Source: Parafrankia irregularis
Lineage (GTDB): Bacteria; Actinomycetota; Actinomycetes; Frankiales; Frankiaceae
Direction of reading: 5' to 3'
Assembly: GCF_001536285.1 (NCBI RefSeq)
Contig: NZ_FAOZ01000005.1
Span: 47,518-111,517, forward strand
DNA length: 64,000 nucleotides
Shown here in pieces: positions 15,734-24,449 of this stretch. Numbering within the stretch: position 1 is the stretch's first letter; each line of letters starts with the position of its first letter. The notes under the pieces are model-generated. The model saw only the letters and a program-made list of their open reading frames with translations. It did not search any database and was not told where the DNA came from. The translations under genes and the position numbers were made by a program.

Positions 15734-18696
15734 CAGCCGGCCCCGGCCGGGATCCGCTCCGGCGCCGGCCGGACCGTCGGGCGCGCCGGCACCGAACCGC
15801 CCGAACCTCCGGGACGTCCCGCCGACGCCGGACCTCGCTCGGGCGCCGGATGCCCCGGTGCCACCGGACGTCCCGGAGGCACCGGACCTCGCTCGGGCGC
15901 CGGACGTCCCGCTGTCACCGGACCTCGTTCGGGTGCCGGCCCCGCGGAACCGGCCCGTCGGCGGGTCAACGCGCCGGTCCAGCCGACGATCACCGCCAGC
16001 AGGATGTTCGCGACGTTGGCGGGTGCCGCCATGTGCTCGGCGGTCAGGCCGTCGAAGAGGAGGAACAGCAGCAGCGCGGTCAGCAACGTCAGGTCCGCCC
16101 GCTCGTCCGGCCGGATCCGGCGCCACAGCCCGCGCAGCGCGACCACGATCCCACCCAGCAGCGCCAGCCAGAGCAGCGCACCGATCGCACCTCCGTCGAC
16201 CAGGACGTTGACGAACGCGTTGTGCCCACCGCCGAGACCGATCGCGTCGAGGAAGATCCCGCGGGAGGCGGTCAGCCCCCAGCCGGTCATCGGTTTCTGC
16301 TCGAACGCGTCGAGGGCGAGCGACCACAGGTTGGTGCGCTCGTTGAGCGTGGCCAGCTTCTCGGCGGACTCGCCCCGGCTGAGGTAGGACAGCACGACGT
16401 CCAAGGAGGTGACCGCCGCGATCGCGGTGAAGACACCGATCGTGGCCAGCAGGTCGAGCCGGCGCGCACCGCGGGCGCCGCAGACCATCGCCAGCAGCGC
16501 GGCGACGACCGCCCCGCCGAGGGCGCCCCTGGTCCGCGAGGCGAGCAGCCCGGATCCGACGACGACCAGCAGCACCTGGTACGTCCAGGTCGGCCAGATG
16601 CGGTGCTCCCGGCCCGGGCGGGTCAGGTAGACGGTCAGGATCACCGTCGCGGCGCCCAGGTAGATCCCGGCGACGACCGGGTGGACGTACAGCCAGGTGA
16701 AGCGTCCGGCCGTCTCGCCGCTCACCGGCGGGAACCGGTGCAGCGCGCCGAACAGCACCGAGCCGGCGACGGTCGCGGCGAAGGCGTGGGCCAGGCCGTG
16801 CAGCTGGGCGCGGCTGGCGTACCGCGCCGCGGTCTGCGCCACGGCCACCGTGAGCAGCAGCTGCGCCGCACGCACCACCGCCAGGCTGCCGTACGGGGAC
16901 CAGACCACGGAAAGCGCACAGTAGGACCCGAAGACCCAGGCCAGGACGACGACGGTGGCGTTGCGCCGCTGGGCGGGCGCCCGCGCCACGGTCAGCAGCA
17001 GCACCACGCCGACCGTCGCGTACACGGCCATCTCCGCCAGGATGAACAGGTCAGCCTGCCCGGACGTCGTCGCCTCCTTGCCACGCAGCCGGACCTTGTA
17101 GTCGCTGGCGAGCATGAGCGGGAGTACGACGGCGGCCAACGCCCACCGGTTCGGGCTGGGAAGGAGCCGGGGCAGCCGCCGCGCACCCGCACCCGCACTC
17201 GCACCCGCACCCGCACCCGCACCCGCACCCGCGACCGTGCCCGGCGGCCGAAGGCTTCGGGCCCCGGTCCGGGAGCGGGTCCAGCCCGGGTGCCGGTGCC
17301 GGTGCCGGGAGCGGGAGCGGCACTGCTCATCCGCGCGGCTGGCCAGGACGTGCAGGCACAGCGCGCTCCCCAGCCGGGCGACCGCCAGGCCCACCGGGAC
17401 CGCGACCGGATGCCCGGCGGCCAGGATGACGACCACCAGCGTGACCCCGACCAGCGCGTCGCCGAGCCAGGCGAGGAACACCGTCCTGGTGCGCCGGCGC
17501 GCGACCAGCGCGGTCGCGGCGGGCAGGCCGGCCGCGAGTGCGCAGCAGTAGGCCGACCAGGCGAGCACGGCGGTGCGAGGCACCTCGACCCCCGGCCCGA
17601 CGACCAGATCCGCGAACGGGCCGACGAGGAGCAGGGCGGCCGCGCCCACCAGCACCGTCGCCCCGATCAGCGCCGCGCTCGCGCGACGGGCCCGCCGGGC
17701 GGACGTCGTACCATCCGCCGCGAACGCCGGCAGCAGGACGTTTCCCGCCGCCGCGACCACCGTCTGGGCCGGCGCGACCATCAGCCGAGCCGCCTCGACC
17801 TGGCCGAGCACGCCACGCCCGGCGACGGCGCTGATCAGCACCCGCGCCGTGAACAGCAGAGCCGGGGTGAGCCCGGCCTGCAGCGAACGCCACACCGCGA
17901 AACCGGCGACATCACGCACCAGGCCCGCCGTGGGCCGGGCGGGACGCAGCTGGGCGAGCGGGAGCTGCCCGAGCGCGAGCCCGACGGCGACGGCGGCCCC
18001 CGCGCCCATCGCGAGGATCACCATGAGCAGGCTGACCGTCATCCCGGCCGCGCCGGCGGCGGTGAGCGTCAGGAGCGTGACCGCGACGTAGCCGGCGTCG
18101 TTCGCCGCCAGCTTCCAGAACGACAGCCCGGCCATCAACGCCCGGCGCCCGAGCTCCTCGTGCAGCCAGAGCACGATCAGCCCGGCGTAGGCGGCCCCGA
18201 CACCCGGCCCGAGACCGGCGAGCCCGACCGCCACCCCGAAACCGACCCCCGCGGCGGACGTCACCAGGACCCCGTGCGCGACCAGCACGGCGCCGCGCAC
18301 CGCCGGATCGTCCCGGCCGAGCACGGTCAGCGCGTCACCGACGAACGCGGTGTAGAGCGCCGTGCACAGGACCAGGCAGGAGACGAGCAGGACGAGCGCG
18401 CCGAACCGATCGGCGCCGAGGGCACGGGCGGCGGCGAGCTGCACCACCAGACTTCCGCCGGCGTTGATGGCCTGTGCGGCGACCGCACCACCGGCCCGTC
18501 CACCGATCCGCCCACCGATCCGTCGGCCGACGGATCGGCCGGGCGGTCCACCGGGCCGTCCACCGACCGGCCGCGACCGCCGTGGCCGCACTGTCCGCAC
18601 TGGCGGCTCTGGCCGCTCTGGCGGCCATGGCGGCCCTGGCGGCTCTGGCCGCTGTGGCGGCTGTGGCGGCTCTGGCGGCCCGTCGCTGTGGGGCAT
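15733..18696 (-). CDS. Fused polysaccharide flippase (Wzx-like) and O-antigen ligase/polymerase (Wzy/WaaL-like) protein
   Basis: 987 residues. The first 70 are Pro/Arg/Gly-rich repeats (PPEPPQPPQRPEPPGPP, GGRIGGRAGG). Residues about 70-480 are a multi-helix flippase-like domain: GGSLVVQLAAARALGADRFGAL, then AVWRSLQAGLTPALLFTARVLIS. A basic His/Arg stretch and an AGAGAGAGAGAS linker follow, encoded by repeats at 17170-17240. Residues about 545-930 are an O-antigen ligase/Wzy_C-like domain, with SRTRGALGGAVVAAL, NERTNLWSLALDAFEQKPMTGWG and the catalytic-type HNAFVNVLVDGG. The tail has PAPERGPV repeats. Export and polymerisation of lipid-linked glycans are normally separate proteins. TGATG overlaps link it to the kinase-like gene upstream and the glycosyltransferase downstream. 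The frame stays open throughout, so I treat it as one gene. Confidence 0.8.
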   Translation of the reverse strand: MPHSDGPPEPPQPPQRPEPPGPPWPPERPEPPVRTVRPRRSRPVGGRPGGPPGRSVGRRIGGRIGGRAGGAVAAQAINAGGSLVVQLAAARALGADRFGALVLLVSCLVLCTALYTAFVGDALTVLGRDDPAVRGAVLVAHGVLVTSAAGVGFGVAVGLAGLGPGVGAAYAGLIVLWLHEELGRRALMAGLSFWKLAANDAGYVAVTLLTLTAAGAAGMTVSLLMVILAMGAGAAVAVGLALGQLPLAQLRPARPTAGLVRDVAGFAVWRSLQAGLTPALLFTARVLISAVAGRGVLGQVEAARLMVAPAQTVVAAAGNVLLPAFAADGTTSARRARRASAALIGATVLVGAAALLLVGPFADLVVGPGVEVPRTAVLAWSAYCCALAAGLPAATALVARRRTRTVFLAWLGDALVGVTLVVVILAAGHPVAVPVGLAVARLGSALCLHVLASRADEQCRSRSRHRHRHPGWTRSRTGARSLRPPGTVAGAGAGAGAGASAGAGARRLPRLLPSPNRWALAAVVLPLMLASDYKVRLRGKEATTSGQADLFILAEMAVYATVGVVLLLTVARAPAQRRNATVVVLAWVFGSYCALSVVWSPYGSLAVVRAAQLLLTVAVAQTAARYASRAQLHGLAHAFAATVAGSVLFGALHRFPPVSGETAGRFTWLYVHPVVAGIYLGAATVILTVYLTRPGREHRIWPTWTYQVLLVVVGSGLLASRTRGALGGAVVAALLAMVCGARGARRLDLLATIGVFTAIAAVTSLDVVLSYLSRGESAEKLATLNERTNLWSLALDAFEQKPMTGWGLTASRGIFLDAIGLGGGHNAFVNVLVDGGAIGALLWLALLGGIVVALRGLWRRIRPDERADLTLLTALLLFLLFDGLTAEHMAAPANVANILLAVIVGWTGALTRRRAGSAGPAPERGPVTAGRPAPERGPVPPGRPVAPGHPAPERGPASAGRPGGSGGSVPARPTVRPAPERIPAGAG

Positions 18697-20453
18697 CAGA
18701 GCCGGGCGGCGACGGACGGCTTGTGCACCGACGGCTGGTGCACGGGTGACTTGTGCAGGGCGGCGGCTTCGTGCGGCGGGGTTCGGTCAGGCCGGTCCTC
18801 GGACGTCCGCGGCCGCAGCGTCTGGGTCCGCTCGACGTCGAAGGCGATCTGGTCGCCGTAGGCGTCCTGGTAGCCCCCACGCACCCGGGGGCCGTGGGTG
18901 AGCACCACTCCGACCAGGGGAACGGCTGTGGCGTCGGCCTGCGCGCGCAGCCGCCGCAGCGGACCGCCCGGGGTGCGCCAACGAGCCACCGCGATGATCC
19001 CGGTCGCGGTCGCGGCGAGCAGGAACGCGTCGGCGGTCGGACCGGTCGCCGGTGTGTCGACGAGGACGATGTCGAAGAGCTTCTTGAGCCGGCTCATCGT
19101 CTCGGTGAGCTCCGCCCTGCCCAGCAGCCCGGCCGGGTCGGTGGCCAGCTGGCCGCGGGGAACGAAGGCGAGCTCGCCGCCCTCCGCGGTCGAATACGTC
19201 CGGATGGCGGTGGCGAGGTCGGTGGTTCCCCGCGCGAGCTGGGCGAGCCCCACCGCGGCCGCGGGGAGCCCGAACCTGGCGGTGAGCCGGCCGGTGCGCA
19301 GGTCACCGTCCACCAGCGCCACCCGGCAGCCGCCGGCCGCCAGCGCCGTCGCGAGGCCCAGGGCTGTCGCCGTCCGCCCGTCCTGGCGTCCGGGGCTGGC
19401 CAGGACGTACAGCCCGCGCCCGCCGACAGCGGTGAGCACGCCGGCGGCGGCGTGGTGGCCAGGCTGCGGAGAGCTCCGCGGCCCGTCAGCCTCGTCGGCG
19501 CGGCCACGCTCAACGGAACGGCCGCGTCCCCTGATACCGCCGCGCTCCCTGACACCGCGACGCTCCCTTGCATCGCCACGCTCAGCGGAACGGCCGCGTT
19601 CCCCGGTGGTGGGGATCTCGCCCAGCAGCCGGGTGCCCAACAACCGGGCGGCCGCCTCGCCGTCACCGACCTCGCGCCGCCGGCCGGCCCGGAGCCAGGC
19701 CACCGTGCCCGCGAGCAGCACCCCCAGCAGCAGCCCGAGCAGGCCGCCCCGCTCCGCCCGGGCCGCGCCACTGGACGGATGCGGCACCGTCGCGTTCTCG
19801 ACGAACACTGTTCCCGAGCCGAACAGCGCCGCCTCCGTCTGGGCCCGGGCGGCGGTCTGCTGAAGCTCGCCGAGCGCGGTGGCCGCCGCGGCGGCCCGCG
19901 CGCTGTCGCCGGGGCCAGGCGTGAACAGCTGGTCGAGCTGGGCCTGCGCCCGTGCCACCGCCGCGAGCTGGCTGTTCACCGTGTCATTGGTGGACTGCAG
20001 CGTCAGCTCGCGGAACGCCGCGACGACGGCATCCGCCCGGCGTTCCGCCTGCTCGCCACCCGAGCCGGTGGCCGTCACGATCAGAACGTCCGCATCCGCG
20101 GTGGCGGTGACCTCGACGGCCGTCTGCAGTGTCGCCAGCGACGTCCCGTCCTTCAGCGACCGCGCCGCCGTCGCCAGCACGTCGGTGCTCTCGGCGAACC
20201 GGGCCCGGGCACTCGCGTACCGGCCGAGATCCGCACCGGACGCGCTGCCACCCAGAATCACCGTGAGACCGCGGGGATTCGCCAGGCCGATCCGGGCGAG
20301 GGCTTTCGTGGGCGGCGCGGCCAGCACACCATGAATCACGCCGGCGAGTACGGCCAGAACTATGACCACGGATGAGGCGAGCCGGTAACGCCAGAGCGAC
20401 GCCAGCGGCCCGGGGCCGACGTCGTAGTCCGGGTCATGGTCGGAGACCTGCAT
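18696..20453 (-). CDS. Wzz/BY-kinase-like polysaccharide chain-length protein with altered Walker A
   Basis: About 585 residues. A Wzz-like N-terminus has a first membrane helix (VVIVLAVLAGVIHGVL), an extracytoplasmic coiled region and a second helix near 240-255 (GLLGLLLGVLLAGTVAWL). A CpsD/Wzc-like ATPase domain follows. The Walker A site reads GRQDGRT (residues 356-362 counted from GTG 20456) where the family has GxxGKS/T, so the invariant Lys is Arg. Walker A' (VALVDGDLRTGRL) and Walker B (DIVLVDTPA) are kept. The C-terminus has few Tyr (GGYQDAYGDQ). An Arg/Glu/Gly repeat (SAERGDARERRGVRERGG) separates the parts. It is the first gene of the minus-strand polysaccharide series; AGGGGGG precedes the start. 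ATP hydrolysis may be weak or lost. Confidence 0.8.
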   Translation of the reverse strand: MQVSDHDPDYDVGPGPLASLWRYRLASSVVIVLAVLAGVIHGVLAAPPTKALARIGLANPRGLTVILGGSASGADLGRYASARARFAESTDVLATAARSLKDGTSLATLQTAVEVTATADADVLIVTATGSGGEQAERRADAVVAAFRELTLQSTNDTVNSQLAAVARAQAQLDQLFTPGPGDSARAAAAATALGELQQTAARAQTEAALFGSGTVFVENATVPHPSSGAARAERGGLLGLLLGVLLAGTVAWLRAGRRREVGDGEAAARLLGTRLLGEIPTTGERGRSAERGDARERRGVRERGGIRGRGRSVERGRADEADGPRSSPQPGHHAAAGVLTAVGGRGLYVLASPGRQDGRTATALGLATALAAGGCRVALVDGDLRTGRLTARFGLPAAAVGLAQLARGTTDLATAIRTYSTAEGGELAFVPRGQLATDPAGLLGRAELTETMSRLKKLFDIVLVDTPATGPTADAFLLAATATGIIAVARWRTPGGPLRRLRAQADATAVPLVGVVLTHGPRVRGGYQDAYGDQIAFDVERTQTLRPRTSEDRPDRTPPHEAAALHKSPVHQPSVHKPSVAARL

Positions 20454-20699
20454 CACACCCCCCTGGGAGTCGGTAACGCTAACACGAACCCGACAATCGG
20501 ACGGGAATCAGGAGCAAGAATTGACCAGGCCGGTTCCGATCACGGCTTGACGAGCAAAAATCAACCGCCGCGATGAACCATCGACAAATCGGTCCCCTCG
20601 TTTATTGCCGTGCACTGAATAATGACGCAGGATTCACCGCGGGGCGCCCGCACGCCCGCGCCCCGCCGGGCAGGCCGGGCGTGTCACGCCACCCGTTTC

Positions 20700-21692
20700 T
20701 CAGGGCCGATCCAGCGGGCAGTCTCCGCAGGTGCCGCCACCGGGCACCCGGTAGAACAGGCAACAGCTGCGCCGCACGACGGACGGGACCACCAGCTGAC
20801 CGTCCGGGGTCAGGCTGTGGACGGTTGTGCCGGCCAGTGGCGGCGTCGCGAGCAGCCGCGCGGTCAGCCGGCCAATGCCCACGGCCGAGGCCTCGGCGGG
20901 GGCCGGATCCGGACGCGCGGCCGTGGCCGGAGCCGCGCCGGCCTTGTTCGGCTGAGTGCGGAGGAACCGGATCAGCATCCCCGTGGCGCCGACCAGCGCG
21001 GAGGCCGCGTTCCCCCACAGCAGGCCGAGCGCGAGCCCGGTCTCGGCCCGCACGGCCGCGAAGTACGGCCGCAGGTTCCGCTCGACGATCACCTCGCGGA
21101 TCAGGTCCGCCGCTTCCAGGTGGTCATCGGCCTGCACCGCCGGCGAGGTCGGTGTGGCCAACGTCGGTGCGGCCATGGTCGGTGTCGCCGGTGCGGTCGG
21201 TGTCGCCGGTGCGGTCGGCGTTGCCGGTGCGGCCGGCGTCGCCGGTGCGGCCGGCGTTGCCGGTGCGGGTCGCCAGCCGGCGGGCCGGTCGACGATCAGC
21301 CGGAGCGGGGCTGTCAGCCGCGGCTGCACCCGCAGCACCGCCGGGTCGAGGTCGGGGACGATGCCCGAGGTCGCCCAGGTGCCCAGCGCCACCGACCACA
21401 ACCGGGCGGCATGGCCGAGCGCGAGCGTCGACGCTGCCACCCGCCGTTCGACGCCGCCCAGCCGCTCGTTGACCCCGTCGACGGCCGCGGCGAGCGCGGC
21501 GCCCCCGCTGTTGAGCTCCGCGACCGCGACGGGCTCGAACCGACCATGTTCGACGTCGCTGGCGGAGGCCGTGGGCGCGGGGCGTTCGATGGCGTCCAGA
21601 ACGTCGGCCTCGAAGTACGGGCTGATGGCGGCGAGGCTCGCCAGCGCCGAGCGCGCCCGCGAACCGTCGACCGGTACCCAGGCAGGACTCAA
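20700..21692 (-). CDS. FhuF-like [2Fe-2S] protein
   Basis: 330 residues from TTG 21692, chosen because AGGAGG lies five bases upstream. The diagnostic part is the C-terminus RRSCCLFYRVPGGGTCGDCPL. This is the C-C-x(n)-C-x2-C cluster site of the FhuF family, whose members reduce or help release iron from ferric siderophores. The rest is helical (LSPAWVPVDGSRARSALASLAAISPYF at the start). A tandem repeat of APATPTAPATPTAPATP in the middle (21155-21270, 15-18-bp DNA units) looks like a loop insertion. No siderophore gene adjoins it; the closest FecCD transporter is at 27-29 kb. A weak hairpin CGGGGCGC/GCGCCCCG lies downstream at about 20639-20666. Confidence 0.8.
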   Translation of the reverse strand: MSPAWVPVDGSRARSALASLAAISPYFEADVLDAIERPAPTASASDVEHGRFEPVAVAELNSGGAALAAAVDGVNERLGGVERRVAASTLALGHAARLWSVALGTWATSGIVPDLDPAVLRVQPRLTAPLRLIVDRPAGWRPAPATPAAPATPAAPATPTAPATPTAPATPTMAAPTLATPTSPAVQADDHLEAADLIREVIVERNLRPYFAAVRAETGLALGLLWGNAASALVGATGMLIRFLRTQPNKAGAAPATAARPDPAPAEASAVGIGRLTARLLATPPLAGTTVHSLTPDGQLVVPSVVRRSCCLFYRVPGGGTCGDCPLDRP

Positions 21693-21812
21693 CCGCGCCT
21701 CCTGTCGGTCTGCACGACGCCCGCAGACGTCCGCACCGGGCGGTGCACACTCCCTGGCGACCATATCCTCAGATCTCGCCCGGCAGCAGCGACAGCCCCA
21801 GGCCACAGCCCG

Positions 21813-21860
21813 AAGAACTGAGGATTTTTGTCGTTCCAGCGACAAGAATCTCTAATTCTT
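21813..21860. repeat. 48-bp palindromic intergenic element, copy C
   Basis: AAGAACTGAGGATTTTTGTCG pairs imperfectly with CGACAAGAATCTCTAATTCTT around TTCCAG. The 14-mer AAGAACTGAGGATT also occurs, inverted, at the right end of copy B (22144-22157). It lies in the 650-bp interval 21693-22345 upstream of the FhuF-like and crcB genes, where I see no gene. Confidence 0.55.
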
Positions 21861-21906
21861 GCCGAGCGGCAACGGCAGCCGAATCAGCAGCTGTGTGCCA
21901 CGACTC

Positions 21907-21957
21907 GAAGATCCGCGGATTTTCATCGTTCCAGAGCACGTGCAAAATCCCGAGAAG
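21907..21957. repeat. Palindromic intergenic element, diverged copy D
   Basis: The stem is CGGATTTT with AAAATCCCG. Its left half GAAGATCCGCGGATTTTC..TCGTTCCAG parallels copy C (GAAGAACTGAGGATTTTT..TCGTTCCAG), so it is likely a diverged member of the same family. Confidence 0.4.
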
Positions 21958-22109
21958 CGGCGGATGCCACCCCCGATGTCGACCTGGCGCTCCAGACCCC
22001 TCTGCACCACCCGCCGCACGGCGTCCCATCGGGGTCCCCCGCCCCGCACAGCGCCAGCAATTCACACCAATAGGTGCAAACGGAGCCACGGAGCCGGTTG
22101 ACGATCCGC

Positions 22110-22157
22110 AAGAATTGAGCATTTCGGTTGTTGCAGCAGCCAGAATCCTCAGTTCTT
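22110..22157. repeat. 48-bp palindromic intergenic element, copy B
   Basis: AAGAATTGAGCATT at the left pairs with AATCCTCAGTTCTT at the right, around GGTTGTTGCAGCAGCC. The centre and right arm closely match copy A at 14320-14371, in an unrelated locus. Confidence 0.55.
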
Positions 22158-22372
22158 ACTCGGAAGCGGCGCCGCGGCAGCCCGGGGCTCGGGATCACTG
22201 ACTACACACACCGAGTGCACGGATCGGAATTTTCTCGTGAGCGGATCGATGATGCCTGACCGTGACGGGGCGTCCTGTGCCTGGCGGGCCGGGCTTACCA
22301 GGCGACGATGTGAGTGGCCACGCGGTGCGAAACTGCGTCTGAGCTGTGTCTTCAGTGGGATCGGAGTGGTCA

Positions 22373-22963
22373 GTGCCGTCGCCGTCGCACCCCCGCCCGG
22401 TCGACCCCGATGTCGACCTGTCCGATCCTGGCGAACAGGTCGAGCTGCGGCCCGCCCCCTGGCCGGTGCTCGGGGCCATCGCCGTCGGTGGTGCGCTGGG
22501 GGCACTCGCCCGCCGTGGGCTGGCGGTGGCCTTCCCACACGAGCCGGGCGGCTTCGACGGCGCGACCCTGGCGATCAACACCTCCGGCTGCTTTCTCATC
22601 GGTGTGCTGATGGAACTGGTCGCGACCGTCTGGGCGGGGCGGCGGCTGGTCCGGCCATTTCTCGGCGTCGGTGTGCTCGGCGGCTACACGACGTTCTCCA
22701 CCTACGTCATCGACGTGCAGCAGTCGGTCGACGCGGGCGCGGTCGACACGGCGCTGGTGTTCCTCGCCGTGTCCGTCATCGCCGCACTCGCCGCCGTCGC
22801 GACGGGTTCCGCCCTGGCGGAGCGTGCCCTGCGCCGGCAGGCTCCGACCGTCGCCAACCCCGACCTCGGCCCTGGTCTCAGCGCCGACACCCACGCCGAC
22901 GTCGGCGGCGTCGCTCGAGAATGCGACGGAGGCGGGTGCGGGAGCGGAGGTGGTGCGCGGTGA
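22373..22963 (+). CDS. crcB: CrcB/Fluc fluoride channel subunit 1
   Basis: About 196 residues. GTG 22373 is favoured by GGAG six bases upstream; GTG 22346 is possible. The four-helix CrcB fold is clear: VLGAIAVGGALGALARRGLAVAF, then LAINTSGCFLIGVLMELV, the diagnostic GGYTTFSTYVIDVQQ, and a last helix ALVFLAVSVIAALAAVATG. The Asn and the TTFSTY segment line the fluoride pathway and Na+ site in Fluc dimers. The 40-residue N-terminal and 35-residue C-terminal extensions are hydrophilic and unusual. The next gene, a second crcB, overlaps by 4 nt (GTGA), so the pair should form a heterodimeric channel exporting F-. I found no fluoride-riboswitch pattern upstream. Confidence 0.92.
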   Translation: MPSPSHPRPVDPDVDLSDPGEQVELRPAPWPVLGAIAVGGALGALARRGLAVAFPHEPGGFDGATLAINTSGCFLIGVLMELVATVWAGRRLVRPFLGVGVLGGYTTFSTYVIDVQQSVDAGAVDTALVFLAVSVIAALAAVATGSALAERALRRQAPTVANPDLGPGLSADTHADVGGVARECDGGGCGSGGGAR

Positions 22964-23331
22964 CCGTTCTGTGGGTCGCGCTGGGGGCGGCGCTCGGCGC
23001 GCCGCTGCGGTACCTCACCGACCGGGCGGTCCAGTCCTGGCACCGTTCGGTCATGCCCTGGGGCACCTTGACCGTCAATGTCGCCGGGTCGCTGCTGCTG
23101 GGGTTCCTGGTCGGGCTGCCGGCATCCGCGGCGGTCCGGGCCGCTGCCGGCACGGGGCTGTGCGGCGCGCTGACCACGTACTCCACGTTCGGGTACGAGA
23201 CCGTGCGGCTGGCGCGGGACGGTGACCGCCGCCAGGCCGTCCTGAATGTCACGCTGAGCGTCGGTGCAGGTCTCGGCGCCGCGTTCCTCGGCGTGGCGCT
23301 CGGCCACGCGGTCGGCGGGCCCACCACGTAG
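22960..23331 (+). CDS. crcB: CrcB/Fluc fluoride channel subunit 2
   Basis: 123 residues, the standard CrcB length, starting at GTG in the GTGA overlap with the first crcB. The key elements are ALGAALGAPLRYLTDRAVQ, TLTVNVAGSLLLGFLVG (with the conserved Asn) and TGLCGALTTYSTFGYETV, equivalent to GGxTTFSTF. Paired crcB genes are common in actinobacteria and encode antiparallel heterodimers that expel fluoride. Nothing unusual is seen apart from the normal Gly/Ala-rich helices. An imperfect hairpin GGTTCCGC/GCGGAACC lies downstream (about 23340-23390). Confidence 0.92.
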   Translation: MTVLWVALGAALGAPLRYLTDRAVQSWHRSVMPWGTLTVNVAGSLLLGFLVGLPASAAVRAAAGTGLCGALTTYSTFGYETVRLARDGDRRQAVLNVTLSVGAGLGAAFLGVALGHAVGGPTT

Positions 23332-23538
23332 GCCACCACGGTTCCGCAGAACCGCCGCACCGCGCAGGCTGCCGCGGCACCGCGGAACCGGGCCGACCCT
23401 CCGGCCGGGCGATGCGGGTTCGCCGCGCGAATCCCAGCGCGAATCCCCGGCGAAGGCGATGCGCCGGGCGCGCTGCCAGCCATACGTTCGTTCGGCACCG
23501 TCGCGCACGGCGGGCACCCAGCCCACGAAGGGACAACG

Positions 23539-23991
23539 ATGAGAGAGCAGCGCCGAGGCCGCAAGATCGCCATGAGCCAGGCCGAGATCGACGGCTTCCT
23601 CGCCGAGCAGCGGACCTGCCGGGTGGCGACCTCAAGCCCGAGTGGTCCTCATCTGACACCGCTGTGGTTCGCCTGGGACGGTACGTCGCTGTGGCTGAAC
23701 TCGGTCGTGAAGAGCCAGCGCTGGACGGACCTTGAGCGGGATCCGCGGGTGGCGGTGGTCGTCGACACCGGTGACGCGTTCACCGAGCTGCGCGGGGTGG
23801 AGATCCGCGGACGGGTGGAGAGCGTCGGGGACGTCCCGCGCAGCGGTGCCCCCGACCCCGACCTGGAAACCCCGGAGCTGCTGTACGCCCGCAAGTACAC
23901 CGGCGGCGACAGGATGCACTACGACGGCCGGCACGCGTGGCTGCGGGTCACCCCGGAGAAGATCACCAGCTGGGACTTCCGCAAGATGTGA
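23539..23991 (+). CDS. PPOX-class split-barrel flavoprotein (pyridoxamine-phosphate-oxidase-like)
   Basis: 150 residues with AAGGGA five bases before the ATG. The split beta-barrel pattern is evident: EIDGFLAEQRTCRVATSSPSGPHLTPLWFAWDGTSLWLNSVVKSQRWTDLERDPRVAVVVD, then ELRGVEIRGRVE. The end of the protein, HAWLRVTPEKITSWDFRKM, is typical of actinobacterial PPOX-class proteins, many of which bind F420 or FMN and reduce unknown substrates. The cofactor cannot be settled from sequence. It is a monocistronic gene between crcB and the Mop gene. Confidence 0.85.
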   Translation: MREQRRGRKIAMSQAEIDGFLAEQRTCRVATSSPSGPHLTPLWFAWDGTSLWLNSVVKSQRWTDLERDPRVAVVVDTGDAFTELRGVEIRGRVESVGDVPRSGAPDPDLETPELLYARKYTGGDRMHYDGRHAWLRVTPEKITSWDFRKM

Positions 23992-24026
23992 GCACCGCGC
24001 CTCGCGGCCGGTTGTGCCCCTCGGCT

Positions 24027-24449
24027 CTACAGCGCGGAGAAGGCGACCTCCGTCGACTTGATCAGGGCGGTCACCGGCGTGCCCGGGGCGAGGCCCAGGT
24101 CGTCGGCGGAGGCGCGGGTGATGGCCGCGGTCAGCTCGACGTCGGACGAAAGGGCGATGCGGGCGAGGGCCATCGCGCCGCCGGTGTCGAGGCCGACCAG
24201 GGTGCCACTGAGCTGGTTGCGGATGGTCAGCCCGGACGTCTCGCCGGTGGCGAGGGAGACGTCCGTCGCCTTCACGAGCACCTCGACGGCGGAGCCGATT
24301 CCGACGCCGACCTCCTTGATGGCGTCCATGGTGACCGCGGAGGTGACGATTTCACCGTTCGGGAGCTCAATGCGAACGGTACCCATCACCGTGCCGCTGG
24401 TTATGTCGGACACGGTCCCGGTCAGCCGGTTACGGATGCTCAAGGTCAT
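24027..24449 (-). CDS. Tandem Mop-domain molybdate-binding protein (molbindin-like)
   Basis: 140 residues made of two TOBE/Mop repeats. Repeat 1 runs from LSIRNRLTGTVSDITSGTVMGTVRIEL to VEVLVKATDVSLA. Repeat 2 runs from LTIRNQLSGTLVGLDTGGAMALARIAL to VTALIKSTEVAFS. This is the di-Mop layout of molbindin II and ModE C-termini, which bind molybdate or tungstate oxyanions at subunit interfaces. There is no HTH or ATPase domain, so it is probably a cytoplasmic molybdate store or sensor. A secreted molybdopterin-fold protein lies upstream, and a FecCD-type transporter of unknown substrate lies 2.7 kb away. Confidence 0.9.
   Translation of the reverse strand: MTLSIRNRLTGTVSDITSGTVMGTVRIELPNGEIVTSAVTMDAIKEVGVGIGSAVEVLVKATDVSLATGETSGLTIRNQLSGTLVGLDTGGAMALARIALSSDVELTAAITRASADDLGLAPGTPVTALIKSTEVAFSAL

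Noticed and set aside
15631..18861. 1076-codon plus-strand open frame antisense to the flippase-ligase gene
   Set aside because: Arg/Gln/Asp/His-rich antisense shadow; the minus-strand product has clear membrane domains.
22196..22372. Fluoride riboswitch upstream of the crcB pair
   Set aside because: I could not find the crcB-motif core pattern in this stretch.
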